Counted from the first letter of the stretch, positions 42,531 to 51,940 are shown. The stretch: DNA of 64,000 nt from Neisseria dentiae (GCF_014055005.1 NZ_CP059570.1:930001-994000), one strand, 5' to 3'. Notes: generated from the letters alone by a model not told the origin. A program made the numbers and translations.

Positions 42531-43647
42531 GCAGAACTCTTCCTTTGAAAATGAAGCCGATTATAACGATGATTTGGGGTTTACGGCAGCCCCCGATGCA
42601 GAAACTTGCATTAATTTAACCGTTCCCCTCGATTTGGCGGGTATGCGCCTCGATGCGGTATTGGCCAAACTGCTGCCGGATTATTCGCGCAGCCGCCTGA
42701 CCGCTTGGATAAAAGAAGGCGCGGTAACGGTAAACGAAAAGCCGGCCCAACCCAAAGACAAAATGATAGGCGGCGAATATATCGCGGTAACGGTGCGCCC
42801 GAGCGAAGAAAACCTGGCGTTTACACCCGAACCCATGGATTTGGACATCGTTTATGAAGATGCTGCCGTTATCGTATTAAACAAACCCGCAGGTTTGGTG
42901 GTACACCCCGCCGCCGGCAACTGGACGGGCACGCTGCTCAACGGCCTGCTGGCGCACTGCCCCGAGCTGGGTCAGATTCCGCGTGCCGGCATCGTGCACC
43001 GTTTGGACAAAGACACCAGCGGCCTGATGGTGGTGGCCAAAACGCTGCCTGCGCAAAACCATCTGGTGCGCCAGTTGCAGGCACGCACGGTCAAACGCAT
43101 TTACCGCGCGGTGGCCAACGGCATCGTGCCGTTCGACGGCAAAATCGACACTTTAATCGGCCGCGACCCGCACAACCGCCTGAAAATGGCGGTGGTGAAA
43201 TTCGGCGGCAAACCGGCGGTTACCCATGTGAAAGTGCTGGAGCGTTATCTGGCGCACAGCTATATAGAATGTTCGCTCGAAACCGGCCGCACCCACCAAA
43301 TCCGCGTGCATATGCGCGAAGCCAACCACCCGCTGGCGGGCGACCCCGTTTACGGCAACCTGCGACACGCCTGCTCCGACACCGCCAAAGAAGCCGTGAA
43401 AGGCTTGGCGCGCCAAGCTCTGCACGCCTACCGTTTGAGTTTCGAGCACCCCGCCACGGGTGAAACCGTATCGTTTGAAGCACCGATTCCGAAAGATATG
43501 TACCACCTGTTGTCGGTATTGCGTTTGGAAGCGGGGTTGGATTCTTCGCTCAGCCACGAAGCCGAATGGCAGGAAAAACTCGGCAATGATAACGATGATT
43601 GGAACGACGACGATTATGATGTTGAAGTGGTTTATGTGCGCGATTAA
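42529..43647 (+). CDS. rluD: 23S rRNA pseudouridine(1911/1915/1917) synthase
   Basis: Modifies helix 69 of 23S rRNA. The 372-residue protein has an S4 RNA-binding domain (LDAVLAKLLPDYSRSRLTAW), the LNKPAGLVVHPAAGNW segment and the catalytic Asp in GIVHRLDKDTSGLMVVAK, then GRTHQIRVHM. Its end is acidic (NDNDDWNDDDYD). The start ATG at 42529 overlaps the bamD start; no Shine-Dalgarno sequence is free upstream because that DNA codes for bamD. Confidence 0.93.
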   Translation: MQNSSFENEADYNDDLGFTAAPDAETCINLTVPLDLAGMRLDAVLAKLLPDYSRSRLTAWIKEGAVTVNEKPAQPKDKMIGGEYIAVTVRPSEENLAFTPEPMDLDIVYEDAAVIVLNKPAGLVVHPAAGNWTGTLLNGLLAHCPELGQIPRAGIVHRLDKDTSGLMVVAKTLPAQNHLVRQLQARTVKRIYRAVANGIVPFDGKIDTLIGRDPHNRLKMAVVKFGGKPAVTHVKVLERYLAHSYIECSLETGRTHQIRVHMREANHPLAGDPVYGNLRHACSDTAKEAVKGLARQALHAYRLSFEHPATGETVSFEAPIPKDMYHLLSVLRLEAGLDSSLSHEAEWQEKLGNDNDDWNDDDYDVEVVYVRD

Positions 43648-43667
43648 ATAAAATAACCGCCCCCATA

Positions 43668-43711
43668 ACGTTCAGACGGCCTGATACAGCAGCTTCAGGC
43701 CGTCTGAACGT
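43668..43711 (+). terminator. DUS-pair terminator of rluD
   Basis: ACGTTCAGACGGCCTGA and TCAGGCCGTCTGAACGT form a 17-bp stem followed by TTTTC. Confidence 0.8.
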
Positions 43712-43830
43712 TTTTCTAACAATAAAAAGTGTCGGTGCGAATCCGTTCCAACCCGCAACCGCCGCAACAATTTAGGCTATAATCCACCTACCGTTTTTTC
43801 ATACACATAACATTACACGCTTCAAAAGCC

Positions 43831-45252
43831 ATGCCGAATCTGTCCGACACCAGCCTGCAATTTCTGGAAAACAGCGGGATTTCACACTTCATCTCCGGCC
43901 TGTTTGCCCGCCATCAGTTCACCTCGCAATTGCTGGAACGCAGTTTCAACCGCCCCGAAGGCTGGCTCGAAATCGGCATCACGCTGTCCGTGATGGCGGC
44001 AACATTCTGGCTCTCTGCCTATTGGATTAAAAAACACCCCGTTGCCGGCAGGCGCTGGGGCGTTATCCGCCATATCGGCCAACGCATCCTGTGGCCCGTA
44101 TTGATGCTGATAGGCGCCATCAGCGCCGTTTATTTCTGGAGCCTTTCCGGCAAAACCACGCTGTGGCTGCAACTTTTAGCCATGGCCGCCCGTTGGATGA
44201 TTCTGATCCGCTTCGCATTGGCCGTGGTCCACGCCGCCCTGCCCGCCAGCAAAGTAACCGACTGGCTGGAACGCTCTCTTTCCGCCGCATTGTGGGTGGC
44301 ATTCGTATTATGGGTTTCAGGCATCGAAGACATCATTATCGACGCCATGAAAACCGTCGAACTGCCCATAGGCTCAACCAAACTCAATCTCTACACCGTG
44401 CTGACCGGCCTCTTGTGGGTGGCCGTAATTATGGTGTTCGCCCTGTGGCTGGCGCGCTTCATCAACAATAAGCTGATGGAAAGCCAGCGGCTCGACATCA
44501 ACCTGCGCATCGTGCTCACCAAAATCATCAGCACGGTAATGATCGTGCTTTCCTTCTTAATCGCGTTACCGTTGGTGGGCATAGATTTGACGGTGCTGTC
44601 GGTGTTCGGCGGCGCATTGGGCGTGGGCATCGGTTTCGGCCTGCAAAAAGTTGCCAGCAATTATATTTCCGGCTTCATTATTTTGGGCGACCGCTCCATA
44701 CGCCCCGGCGACCGCTTAACGGTTAACAACTTCACCGGTTACGTTACCAAAATCACCTCGCGCTTCGTGGTGCTTAAAAATGCCAACGGCTCGGAAGCAC
44801 TGATTCCCAACGAAACCTTCGTTACCTCCACCGTTATCAACGAATCCTACACCAGCAAGGCCTTATGGCAGAGCCTCAATATTCAGGTGGCCTACCATAC
44901 CGATTTGGCTAAAGCGCTCTCCGTTTTGGAAGAAGCCGCCGCGGCACAAGAGCGCGTCGACACCTCTCCCGCCCCCACCGCCGTGATTCTCGGCTTCGGC
45001 GAAAACGGCATCGATCTGCGCATCGGCTTTTGGGTGAAAGACCCGGAAAACGGCTTTTCCGTATTGTTTTCAGCCATTTTGCTCGACATCTGGCAACGCT
45101 TTAACGAACAAGGCATAGAATTCCCCTACCCGCAACGCGAAGTACGCATTCTCAACGAAGCACAAACCCCCAGCGATATCGCCATCTTGAAAGCCTCGTT
45201 GAAAGCACAAACCGACACCCGCTCCGATGCGGCATTCGACAATGGAGACTGA
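43831..45252 (+). CDS. MscS-family mechanosensitive channel
   Basis: Inner-membrane channel of 473 residues, longer than E. coli MscS, with several extra N-terminal helices (around 50-210) before the MscS core. The pore helix is VFGGALGVGIGFGLQKVASN, followed by the beta domain IRPGDRLTVNNFTGYVTKI and ALIPNETFVTSTVINES. It protects against hypoosmotic shock in characterised relatives. nudB begins four bases after its stop, so the two are probably co-transcribed. Confidence 0.93.
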   Translation: MPNLSDTSLQFLENSGISHFISGLFARHQFTSQLLERSFNRPEGWLEIGITLSVMAATFWLSAYWIKKHPVAGRRWGVIRHIGQRILWPVLMLIGAISAVYFWSLSGKTTLWLQLLAMAARWMILIRFALAVVHAALPASKVTDWLERSLSAALWVAFVLWVSGIEDIIIDAMKTVELPIGSTKLNLYTVLTGLLWVAVIMVFALWLARFINNKLMESQRLDINLRIVLTKIISTVMIVLSFLIALPLVGIDLTVLSVFGGALGVGIGFGLQKVASNYISGFIILGDRSIRPGDRLTVNNFTGYVTKITSRFVVLKNANGSEALIPNETFVTSTVINESYTSKALWQSLNIQVAYHTDLAKALSVLEEAAAAQERVDTSPAPTAVILGFGENGIDLRIGFWVKDPENGFSVLFSAILLDIWQRFNEQGIEFPYPQREVRILNEAQTPSDIAILKASLKAQTDTRSDAAFDNGD

Positions 45253-45255
45253 ATC

Positions 45256-45705
45256 ATGACAGCCAAACCGCCCAAAATACCCGTTTCCGTATTGGTGGTG
45301 TTGCACGACGGCAACGGTAACGTGCTGCTTATCGAACGCGCCGATTGTAAAAATTTCTGGCAGTCCGTAACCGGCAGCCTCGAGCCAAACGAAACGCCCG
45401 AAGCCGCCGCAAATCGAGAAGTTTTAGAAGAAACAGGAATTTACCTTTCAGACGGCCAATTGTGCAACTGGCACGAAAGCACCGAATACGAAATCTACCC
45501 CCACTGGCGCCACCGCTACCCCGCAGGCGTTACGCATAATACCGAGCACATATTCTCCGCCGAAATAAGCCGGCAGACCCCAATAAAAATCAGCCTTTCC
45601 GAGCATACTGCCTATGCCTGGCTGCCGCTGGCCGAAGCAGCCGAAAAGGTATTTTCGCCCTCAAATAGAGCTGCTATTTTAAACCTGCATAAGCATTTGT
45701 TTTAA
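45256..45705 (+). CDS. nudB: dihydroneopterin triphosphate diphosphatase (Nudix)
   Basis: A 149-residue Nudix hydrolase. The Nudix box reads GSLEPNETPEAAANREVLEE followed by TGI. The preceding IPVSVLVVLHDGNGNVLLIER and FWQSVTGSLE pattern with HNTEHIFSAEI fits NudB, which makes dihydroneopterin monophosphate in folate synthesis upstream of FolB. The substrate is inferred from pattern only, and other Nudix activities are possible. Confidence 0.82.
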   Translation: MTAKPPKIPVSVLVVLHDGNGNVLLIERADCKNFWQSVTGSLEPNETPEAAANREVLEETGIYLSDGQLCNWHESTEYEIYPHWRHRYPAGVTHNTEHIFSAEISRQTPIKISLSEHTAYAWLPLAEAAEKVFSPSNRAAILNLHKHLF

Positions 45706-45787
45706 TATCGGTTTTATGGGATAATTTAAGTTATGTAAATCAAGGTGCACTTGTTTGTAAACAAGCTTGATTCAATTGAAAGTTTTC

Positions 45788-46288
45788 ATGACCCAACATT
45801 TTGCTTTATTTAAATTGGAACCCTCTTTCGATATCGACATCGAAACGCTGGAGCAAACCTACCGCTCGCTGGCTGCCCGGTTCCACCCCGACAAATACGC
45901 GGCAGCCTCCGCATTCGAGCAAAAACAGGCCGTGATGATGGCTTCGGCCGTAAACGAAGCCTACCGCGTTTTAAAAAACCCCACCGAGCGCGCCGCCTAT
46001 CTGCTACAGCAACACGGCATCGAGGCCGACGCTCCCGAACACACCGCTTTCGCCCCCGAATTTCTGATGCAGCAGATGGAATGGCGCGAAACCTTAGAAG
46101 AGGCTCGTGCCGGCGGCAATACAGCCGCACTCGCAGAGCTTGATGAAGAAATTGCCGCCGAACAGCAAAACCTGCAACAGCACCTGCGTGCTGCTTTTTC
46201 ACGGCAGAATCACGACGAAGCAGCCGCTTTGGTCCGCCAAAGCCGCTTTCTCGACAAACTCCGTCAAGAAATACAGGCAGCCTCTTAA
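45788..46288 (+). CDS. hscB: Fe-S cluster co-chaperone HscB
   Basis: J-domain co-chaperone that hands IscU to HscA in iron-sulfur assembly. The 166-residue protein has the J-domain HPD in LAARFHPDKYAAA and a C-terminal helical bundle (FLMQQMEWRETLEEARAGG) for IscU binding. The ATG at 45788 is preceded by GAAAG; the upstream frame from 45767 adds seven residues without support. hscA is not adjacent in this window. Confidence 0.92.
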   Translation: MTQHFALFKLEPSFDIDIETLEQTYRSLAARFHPDKYAAASAFEQKQAVMMASAVNEAYRVLKNPTERAAYLLQQHGIEADAPEHTAFAPEFLMQQMEWRETLEEARAGGNTAALAELDEEIAAEQQNLQQHLRAAFSRQNHDEAAALVRQSRFLDKLRQEIQAAS

Positions 46289-46425
46289 CAGGCCGTCTGA
46301 AAACCATAAAAACAAAAAACGCTACGATGTAGATTTAGATGCAGATTTTGCGGCGCAACTCTTTACCCGCCGCAACCTTAAACCTACCCATTACTCACTT
46401 AAACCTTTTTGATAAAAGAAACAAC

Positions 46426-47121
46426 ATGAAACGGATTAGCTTACTGATTAGTGTGTTATTGCTCTCCGCCTGCCAGATTCACAGCGACGAGAGCCGCCGC
46501 AACAAAATCCTCAAATTTGCGGCCAACCACCCGGTAGCGGCGCAAGCCATCGGCCTGCCCGGTGAAAACGCCGTCAATATCACCGGCAATGCCGCCCGCT
46601 TCGCCCTCAAAACCGGGCTCGACAACCGGGCCAACGGCGGCGAAGGTTTGGGCACGCAGGTTAATGCCGTGCGCAACACACTTTGGCAAGCCGCCATTAC
46701 CGCCCGCTTCGGCACCGAAATTGCCGAAAAAATCGGTAATGCCTATGAAGACGACACCGCCATACGCGAAAACAAAATCCAATATTTCAGCCGTGCAGCC
46801 GCCGACCAAGCCGCCGATTTGCGTAACAACCGCATCGGGCGTACCATAGGTGCCGCCAACCCCGATACCGATATGAAAACGCTGGCGCAAACCGTTCTCA
46901 ACCATTACCAAAAAGAAGGCTTGTGGACGGCACGCTCGGTTACCGAAAAAGGCCGCACCTCTTGGCGCATCAGCCGAACCAAGATCAGCCGCGCCGAGCA
47001 GCAGGCAGCGGCCAACCGCCTGAAGATATTGAATGAAAACGGATTCTCTGCCGAAGAACAGCAGGAATACGACAAAACCCTCGCAACACAAACCGCCGGC
47101 AACAAGCAAGAAAGCAGATAA
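46426..47121 (+). CDS. lipoprotein with DUF6973-like domain
   Basis: A 231-residue predicted lipoprotein: signal MKRISLLISVLLLSAC with Cys16. After it come a hydrophilic region (SDESRRNKILKFAANHPVAA) and a helical domain with VRNTLWQAAITARFGTEIA and YEDDTAIRENKIQYFSRAAA, a pattern I associate with DUF6973. The C-terminus is Gln/Glu-rich. Function unknown. Lies between hscB and a nucleoside hydrolase gene. An uptake sequence lies at about 46291-46302. Confidence 0.7.
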   Translation: MKRISLLISVLLLSACQIHSDESRRNKILKFAANHPVAAQAIGLPGENAVNITGNAARFALKTGLDNRANGGEGLGTQVNAVRNTLWQAAITARFGTEIAEKIGNAYEDDTAIRENKIQYFSRAAADQAADLRNNRIGRTIGAANPDTDMKTLAQTVLNHYQKEGLWTARSVTEKGRTSWRISRTKISRAEQQAAANRLKILNENGFSAEEQQEYDKTLATQTAGNKQESR

Positions 47122-47157
47122 ACACCTGCGGGCGGCGAAAAAACAACGGAGCAGACC

Positions 47158-48111
47158 ATGAACGAAAAAATCCGCCTGATTATCGACACCGACCCCGGCC
47201 AAGACGATGCCGCAGCCATTCTGATGGCGCACGGGCTGGCCAAACGCGGGCTGATAGATTTCATGGCGCTCACCGTTGTAGCCGGCAACGTAAGCCTGCA
47301 CCACACCGCCACCAACGCCAGAATTATCTGCGACTGGGCCGGCGAAACCGGTTTTCCCGTTTATGCCGGCGCAGGCAAACCCTTGCTGCGGCCGCTGGTT
47401 ACCGCCGAAGAAGTGCACGGCAAAACCGGGCTGGACGGAGCCGAACTGCACGACCCGCAATGCCCGTTGCAACCCGTGCACGCCGTGCCCTATCTCATCG
47501 ACACCCTGCGCAAGGCCGAAGAAGCCAGCATCACCCTCTGTCCCATCGGCCCGCTAACCAATATCGCCCAAGCCATCAGCCTTGCTCCCGATATCGTGCG
47601 CGGCATCAAAAACATCGTGCTGATGGGCGGCAACTATTTCGAGGCAGGCAACGTTACTCCTGCCGCCGAATTCAATTTCTATGTTGATCCCCATGCCGCG
47701 CAGATTGTATTGCAAAGCGGCGCACCGATAACTGTTTTGCCGCTCGACGTTACTCACAAAGCCTGCATCACCACTCCGCGTATGGACGTTTTGCGCAAGC
47801 AAAACAACACCAACGGCAAACGTTTGGCCAACATCCTGCAAAGCTACGAACGTTTCGACACCCAAAAGTTCGGCCTCGAAGGCGGCCCGTTACATGATCC
47901 CTGCGCCATTGCCTGCGCCGTATTCCCCGAACTCTTCAGCGGCAAATCATGCCGTGTCGATGTCGAAACCCAGAGTGAGCTGACCATGGGTGCCTGCGTA
48001 GTCGACTGGTGGGGCTCCACCGGCAAACCGGCCAACGCCTATTGGGTAACCGATGTTGATGCCGATGCAATGTTCCGCGAACTGGCCGACTCCATCCGCG
48101 AACTGCCTTAA
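47158..48111 (+). CDS. nucleoside hydrolase (IunH/Rih type)
   Basis: Cleaves ribonucleosides to base and ribose. The 317-residue protein begins IRLIIDTDPGQDDAAAILMA, the calcium-binding hallmark DTDPGxDDA, and has LCPIGPLTNIAQAI, IVLMGGNYFEAGNV and the C-terminal PLHDPCAIACAV metal-site segment. Which nucleoside is preferred cannot be read here. A standard GGAGC ribosome binding site lies upstream. Confidence 0.93.
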   Translation: MNEKIRLIIDTDPGQDDAAAILMAHGLAKRGLIDFMALTVVAGNVSLHHTATNARIICDWAGETGFPVYAGAGKPLLRPLVTAEEVHGKTGLDGAELHDPQCPLQPVHAVPYLIDTLRKAEEASITLCPIGPLTNIAQAISLAPDIVRGIKNIVLMGGNYFEAGNVTPAAEFNFYVDPHAAQIVLQSGAPITVLPLDVTHKACITTPRMDVLRKQNNTNGKRLANILQSYERFDTQKFGLEGGPLHDPCAIACAVFPELFSGKSCRVDVETQSELTMGACVVDWWGSTGKPANAYWVTDVDADAMFRELADSIRELP

Positions 48112-48228
48112 TCTTTTCTTTTACACATCAAAATGTAGGCCGTCTGAAAACAAGCAAAACGCGATTTGTGCGGAGCGAAAAACTTTTTTCAGACGGCCTT
48201 AAAACAGATCACAGCCAATAACAAAGCC

Positions 48229-48834
48229 ATGCCCCAAAACCCCGATGCTTTCACCCGCCTGATCAACGCCTTAAAAATTCTGCCCAATGTCGGCCCCAAA
48301 TCCGCCCAGCGCATGGCCTACCAACTGTTGCAGCACAGCAGAAGCGGCGCGCAAGAATTGGCCGAAGCCCTGCAACACGCCTTAAAACAAGTACACCACT
48401 GCACCCGCTGCAACACCTTTTGCGAAGGCGGCTTATGCGATATCTGCGCCGACCAAAACCGCGACCCGCGCCGCCTGATGATTGTGCACATGCCTGCCGA
48501 CGTTTCCGGCATGGAAGCCGCCAACTGCCACGACGGGCTGTATTTCGTGTTAATGGGCCAAGTCAACCCCGCACAAGGCATGGATTTGAGCCACATCGCC
48601 CTCGACAAACTGGTAGAAAGGCTGCAAAACAGCGAAGTGGAAGAAATCATCATCGCCACCAACTTCACCGCCGAGGGCGACGCCACCGCCTATGTATTGT
48701 CGGAACTGTTCAAAAACCTGCCTTATAAAGTCAGCCGCCTTGCACGCGGCATCCCGCTGGGCGGCGAACTGGAATATGTCGATGCCGGCACGCTTGCACA
48801 AGCGGTTTACGAACGGAAAATGCTCAAAGAGTAA
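48229..48834 (+). CDS. recR: recombination mediator protein RecR
   Basis: Component of RecFOR that loads RecA on gapped DNA. The 201-residue protein has an HhH-like start (LKILPNVGPKSAQRMAYQLL), the zinc finger CTRCNTFCEGGLCDIC, the Toprim segment LMIVHMPADVSGMEAANCHD and the end GGELEYVDAGTLAQAVYER. ATG 48229 is selected because the upstream frame contains an uptake sequence. Relatedness to neisserial RecR is clear by eye. Confidence 0.95.
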   Translation: MPQNPDAFTRLINALKILPNVGPKSAQRMAYQLLQHSRSGAQELAEALQHALKQVHHCTRCNTFCEGGLCDICADQNRDPRRLMIVHMPADVSGMEAANCHDGLYFVLMGQVNPAQGMDLSHIALDKLVERLQNSEVEEIIIATNFTAEGDATAYVLSELFKNLPYKVSRLARGIPLGGELEYVDAGTLAQAVYERKMLKE

Positions 48835-49011
48835 ACCACAAACCGTTTGCCCTTCCGCTTGTGCAAAAAATACCGCGTTCGGCACAAACCGCTTTATCTC
48901 CCGTTAAAAATCCCGTATGTTCGCACACAGCAACCCACATTTTGTCCGACTGTTCAAACGGCCTCCCAAACGCAACCGTCAGGCCGTTTGAAACCCACCG
49001 CCCGATACGCC

Positions 49012-49494
49012 ATGAGCCTGATTACCGTACTCCGCCCTGCCGCCCCGCACGACTGCGAACATATCTACAACGCCCACCGTTATTCCGTGCAATACACCTG
49101 CACCCGCAGCTACAACAACCGCGTGCTCGAAGCATGGAGCCGGCTGCTCAACCCCGAAGGCTATCTCGACACCATGGCCGACCCCAACAAAGCCTTATGG
49201 GTAGTGGAATACCGCGGACACATTCAAGGCTTTTTCCAACTCGATTTCAAAGAAGCACAGTTAGACGCTCTTTACGTCCACCCCTTCGTGCACAACCACG
49301 GCTTAGGCACCGCTCTACTGCAACGCGCCGAAGCACTGGCAGCAAGCGAAGGGCTGAGCTTCATCAAACTCTACGCTTCGCTCAACTCAGTAGCGTTCTA
49401 CAAACTCAACGGCTACGAATCGCTCGGTTCCGCGGTTTTACCCCTAAACCGCGAAGTAACGGTTGAGTGCGAACTGATGCGCAAATATCTCTAA
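49012..49494 (+). CDS. GNAT-family N-acetyltransferase
   Basis: A 160-residue GNAT protein: LITVLRPAAPHDCEHIYNAH at the start, LWVVEYRGHIQGFFQLDF, and the acetyl-CoA site in LDALYVHPFVHNHGLGTALL, with FYKLNGYE near the end. The acceptor is unknown. Degenerate uptake sequences flank the start (about 48953 and 48980). The upstream extension from 48847 overlaps the recR tail region and is not supported. Confidence 0.85.
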   Translation: MSLITVLRPAAPHDCEHIYNAHRYSVQYTCTRSYNNRVLEAWSRLLNPEGYLDTMADPNKALWVVEYRGHIQGFFQLDFKEAQLDALYVHPFVHNHGLGTALLQRAEALAASEGLSFIKLYASLNSVAFYKLNGYESLGSAVLPLNREVTVECELMRKYL

Positions 49495-49544
49495 ACCGCT
49501 TTACTGCACCATATCCAAAATTTATAAAATCCACCGTACCGTTT

Positions 49545-50804
49545 TCACACCGCTGAGCCGTTGTTTCCGTTCCGGCTCAAAGCCTGCTTATAGGCCGTCT
49601 GAAGCGGTGTGATTTTTTCCAAACGCGCCTTGTCGATGGCTTCGGCGGTTTTCTGCGGATTATCCGCGCAGGCGGCGGCGATGGCGGCGGTGTCCGTTTC
49701 ATTGGCGGCGGCAAGCAGGGCCAGCCAGTGCGCGCGCTGCGGATACGGTTCGTTTTCGCGGTGCAGGCGGCCCTGCGTGTCGGCCACGCATACGTTTAAG
49801 GCCGTCTGAAAGCGTTCGGGGCGGCGGAATGCGTCGGCTTTTTTCAAGGTATCCAGCGCGGTTTTTGGCCTCAGCTCGCCGACGCTGTGAAACATGATGT
49901 GCCAGCGGCAAACCAACTCGGCCAGCTCGGCGCAGGCTTTCGGCACTTTCCAGCGGGCGTTGACGGTGCGCACGGGCACCACGCCGGCAAGGTCGTGGCC
50001 GTGGTGTTTGGGCAGGATGTCGGCCGGCGTGAGCGCCTTGCCCAAGTCGTGAAGCAGCGCAGCGTAGCGCTCCGGCAGCGTCAGCCCCATATCGGCGGCG
50101 CGTTGCAGCACCATCAGCGTGTGGATGCCGCTGTCGATTTCGGGGTGGTAGTCGGCGCGCTGCGGCACACCGAACAGCGCATCCACTTCGGGCAGCAACA
50201 CTTTCAAAGCGCCGCATTCGCGCAGGATTTCCATCATGCGGCGCGGCTGCGGCTCCATCAACCCTTTCGCCAGTTCCTGCCACACCCGTTCGGCCACCAG
50301 TGCGTCGGCTTCGCCGTTTTCCACCATTTGTTGCATCAGCGTCATGGTTTCGGGCGCAACCTCGAAGCCGTAGCGGGCGGCAAAGCGGGCGGTGCGCAAA
50401 ATCCGCACGGGGTCTTCGGCAAAAGCGGGCGAAACGTGGCGCAGGATTTTATCGTGCAAATCCTGCCGTCCGCCGAAAGGGTCGATAATCAGGCCGTCTG
50501 AATCTTGCGCCATGGCGTTGATGGTTAAATCGCGGCGCTGCAAATCCTGCTCCAGCGTAACGTTTTTGTCGGCATAAAAGGCAAAGCCCGCGTAGCCTTT
50601 GGCGGTTTTGCGCTCGGTGCGCGCCAGTGCGTATTCTTCGTGGGTTTCGGGGTGCAGGAACACGGGAAAATCTTTGCCCACAGGCTGGAAACCGCGCTTG
50701 ATCATAGTTTCGGCATCCGCCCCCACCACCACCCAATCGCGGTCAGTAACGGGCAGGTTGAGCAAAGTATCGCGGACTGCGCCGCCGACAAGGTAAATCT
50801 GCAT
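49545..50804 (-). CDS. cca: CCA-adding tRNA nucleotidyltransferase
   Basis: Adds or repairs the CCA end of tRNA. The 419-residue protein has MQIYLVGGAVRDTLLNLPV with the nucleotidyltransferase turn, RRDLTINAMAQD, DPFGGRQDLHDKILRHVS and RILRTARFAARYGF, followed by an HD domain (YAALLHDLGKALTP, HHGHD) as in the enterobacterial multifunctional type. An in-frame uptake sequence occurs at about 50492-50503. The extended start at 50849 is rejected because it translates an uptake sequence. Confidence 0.94.
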   Translation of the reverse strand: MQIYLVGGAVRDTLLNLPVTDRDWVVVGADAETMIKRGFQPVGKDFPVFLHPETHEEYALARTERKTAKGYAGFAFYADKNVTLEQDLQRRDLTINAMAQDSDGLIIDPFGGRQDLHDKILRHVSPAFAEDPVRILRTARFAARYGFEVAPETMTLMQQMVENGEADALVAERVWQELAKGLMEPQPRRMMEILRECGALKVLLPEVDALFGVPQRADYHPEIDSGIHTLMVLQRAADMGLTLPERYAALLHDLGKALTPADILPKHHGHDLAGVVPVRTVNARWKVPKACAELAELVCRWHIMFHSVGELRPKTALDTLKKADAFRRPERFQTALNVCVADTQGRLHRENEPYPQRAHWLALLAAANETDTAAIAAACADNPQKTAEAIDKARLEKITPLQTAYKQALSRNGNNGSAV

Positions 50805-50873
50805 GGTGTTTGTGAGGCCGTCTAAAAAATAAAACCGATTGTATAACAATCCGCCCTGCTTTTCAGACGGCCT

Positions 50874-51068
50874 GAGACCTTTGCAAAAAACCCATTTAAA
50901 CCTGAAAACGTTTGTATCTCGTCATTCCCGCGCAGGCGGGAATCCAGTGTAATTTTCACAAGCCATTGAAATCAAACATCAGTCAATTTTAAAAAACTGG
51001 ATTCCCGCCTGCGCGGGAATGACGATAATCGGATATTTCAGACGGCCTAAACGACTTGTAAAGGTCTC
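50874..51068. repeat. 195-bp inverted-repeat element with GAGACCTTTGCA termini (copy C)
   Basis: Starts GAGACCTTTGCAAAA at 50874 and ends ACTTGTAAAGGTCTC at 51068. It encloses a second long inverted repeat at 50920-51024 with arms CGTCATTCCCGCGCAGGCGG and its complement, plus one uptake sequence. This nested layout resembles a small non-autonomous IS5/IS1106-type derivative carrying another repeat. Confidence 0.65.
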
Positions 51069-51124
51069 GGCCTGTGTGCAAACCCTGTATAATGCCGCAT
51101 CTAATCTTTAGCAGAAGCAAAGCC

Positions 51125-51871
51125 ATGGCCAACCAGCGACTTATCTACGGTTTTCACGCCGTCAACGCCCGTTTGTGGCAAAACCCCAAAAGCATCACCG
51201 AACTTTATATACAGGAAGGCCGGCAAGACGCGCGCACGCGCGAAGTGTTGGAAAAAGCCGCCGCCGAAAACGTGCGTGTGCACTTCGCCGCCGCCGAGCG
51301 CCTCAACACCATCGCCAAAGGCGCGCGCCATCAAGGAGTGGCCGGCTTTATCGACGCATCCAAAAACCACGTTCATCTGGAAGACGTTTTGGAAAACCTG
51401 CGCGAACCCGCCCTGCTGCTGGTGCTCGACGGCATCACCGATCCGCACAACCTCGGCGCCTGCCTGCGCACCGCCGATGCCATGGGCGTGCACGCCGTAA
51501 TCGCGCCGAAAGACAAAAGCGCAGGGCTGAACGCCACCGTAAGCAAAGTGGCCTGCGGCTCGGCCGAAACCGTACCCTACATCACCGTTACCAACCTCGC
51601 CCGCACCCTGCGCGAGCTGAAGGAATACGGCATCTGGGTGGTCGGCACCGATATGGGCGGCGAGGCCGATCTGTATCACGCCGAGCTGCCCGAAAGCATC
51701 GCCTGGGTGATGGGCAACGAAGGCGAAGGCATGCGCCGCCTTACCCGCGAGCATTGCGATATGCTGGTTTCCGTGCCCATGTTCGGCACGGTGGAAAGCA
51801 TGAACGTGTCGGTAACCGCCGGTATGGTGTTGAGCGAAACCCGCCGCCGCCGCGTGTTGGCCGCCGGATAA
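51125..51871 (+). CDS. rlmB: 23S rRNA (guanosine(2251)-2'-O)-methyltransferase RlmB
   Basis: SPOUT-class methyltransferase of 248 residues. It has an N-terminal L30e-like domain starting with QRLIYGFHAVNARLWQNP, then DGITDPHNLGACLRTADAMG and the knot motifs IAWVMGNEGEGMRRLTRE and VSVPMFGTVESMNVSVTAG. The ATG at 51125 follows the copy C repeat by about 55 bases. A DUS-pair terminator is downstream. Confidence 0.94.
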   Translation: MANQRLIYGFHAVNARLWQNPKSITELYIQEGRQDARTREVLEKAAAENVRVHFAAAERLNTIAKGARHQGVAGFIDASKNHVHLEDVLENLREPALLLVLDGITDPHNLGACLRTADAMGVHAVIAPKDKSAGLNATVSKVACGSAETVPYITVTNLARTLRELKEYGIWVVGTDMGGEADLYHAELPESIAWVMGNEGEGMRRLTREHCDMLVSVPMFGTVESMNVSVTAGMVLSETRRRRVLAAG

Positions 51872-51900
51872 ACCGGCCTGTTGCGTTTGCCAACCGAATA

Positions 51901-51940
51901 CAAGGCCGTCTGAAAGCCGTTTTGTTTTCAGACGGCCTTG
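51901..51940 (+). terminator. DUS-pair terminator of rlmB
   Basis: CAAGGCCGTCTGAAA and TTTTCAGACGGCCTTG arms, starting 30 bases after the rlmB stop; a further lone uptake sequence follows at about 51952. Confidence 0.7.
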
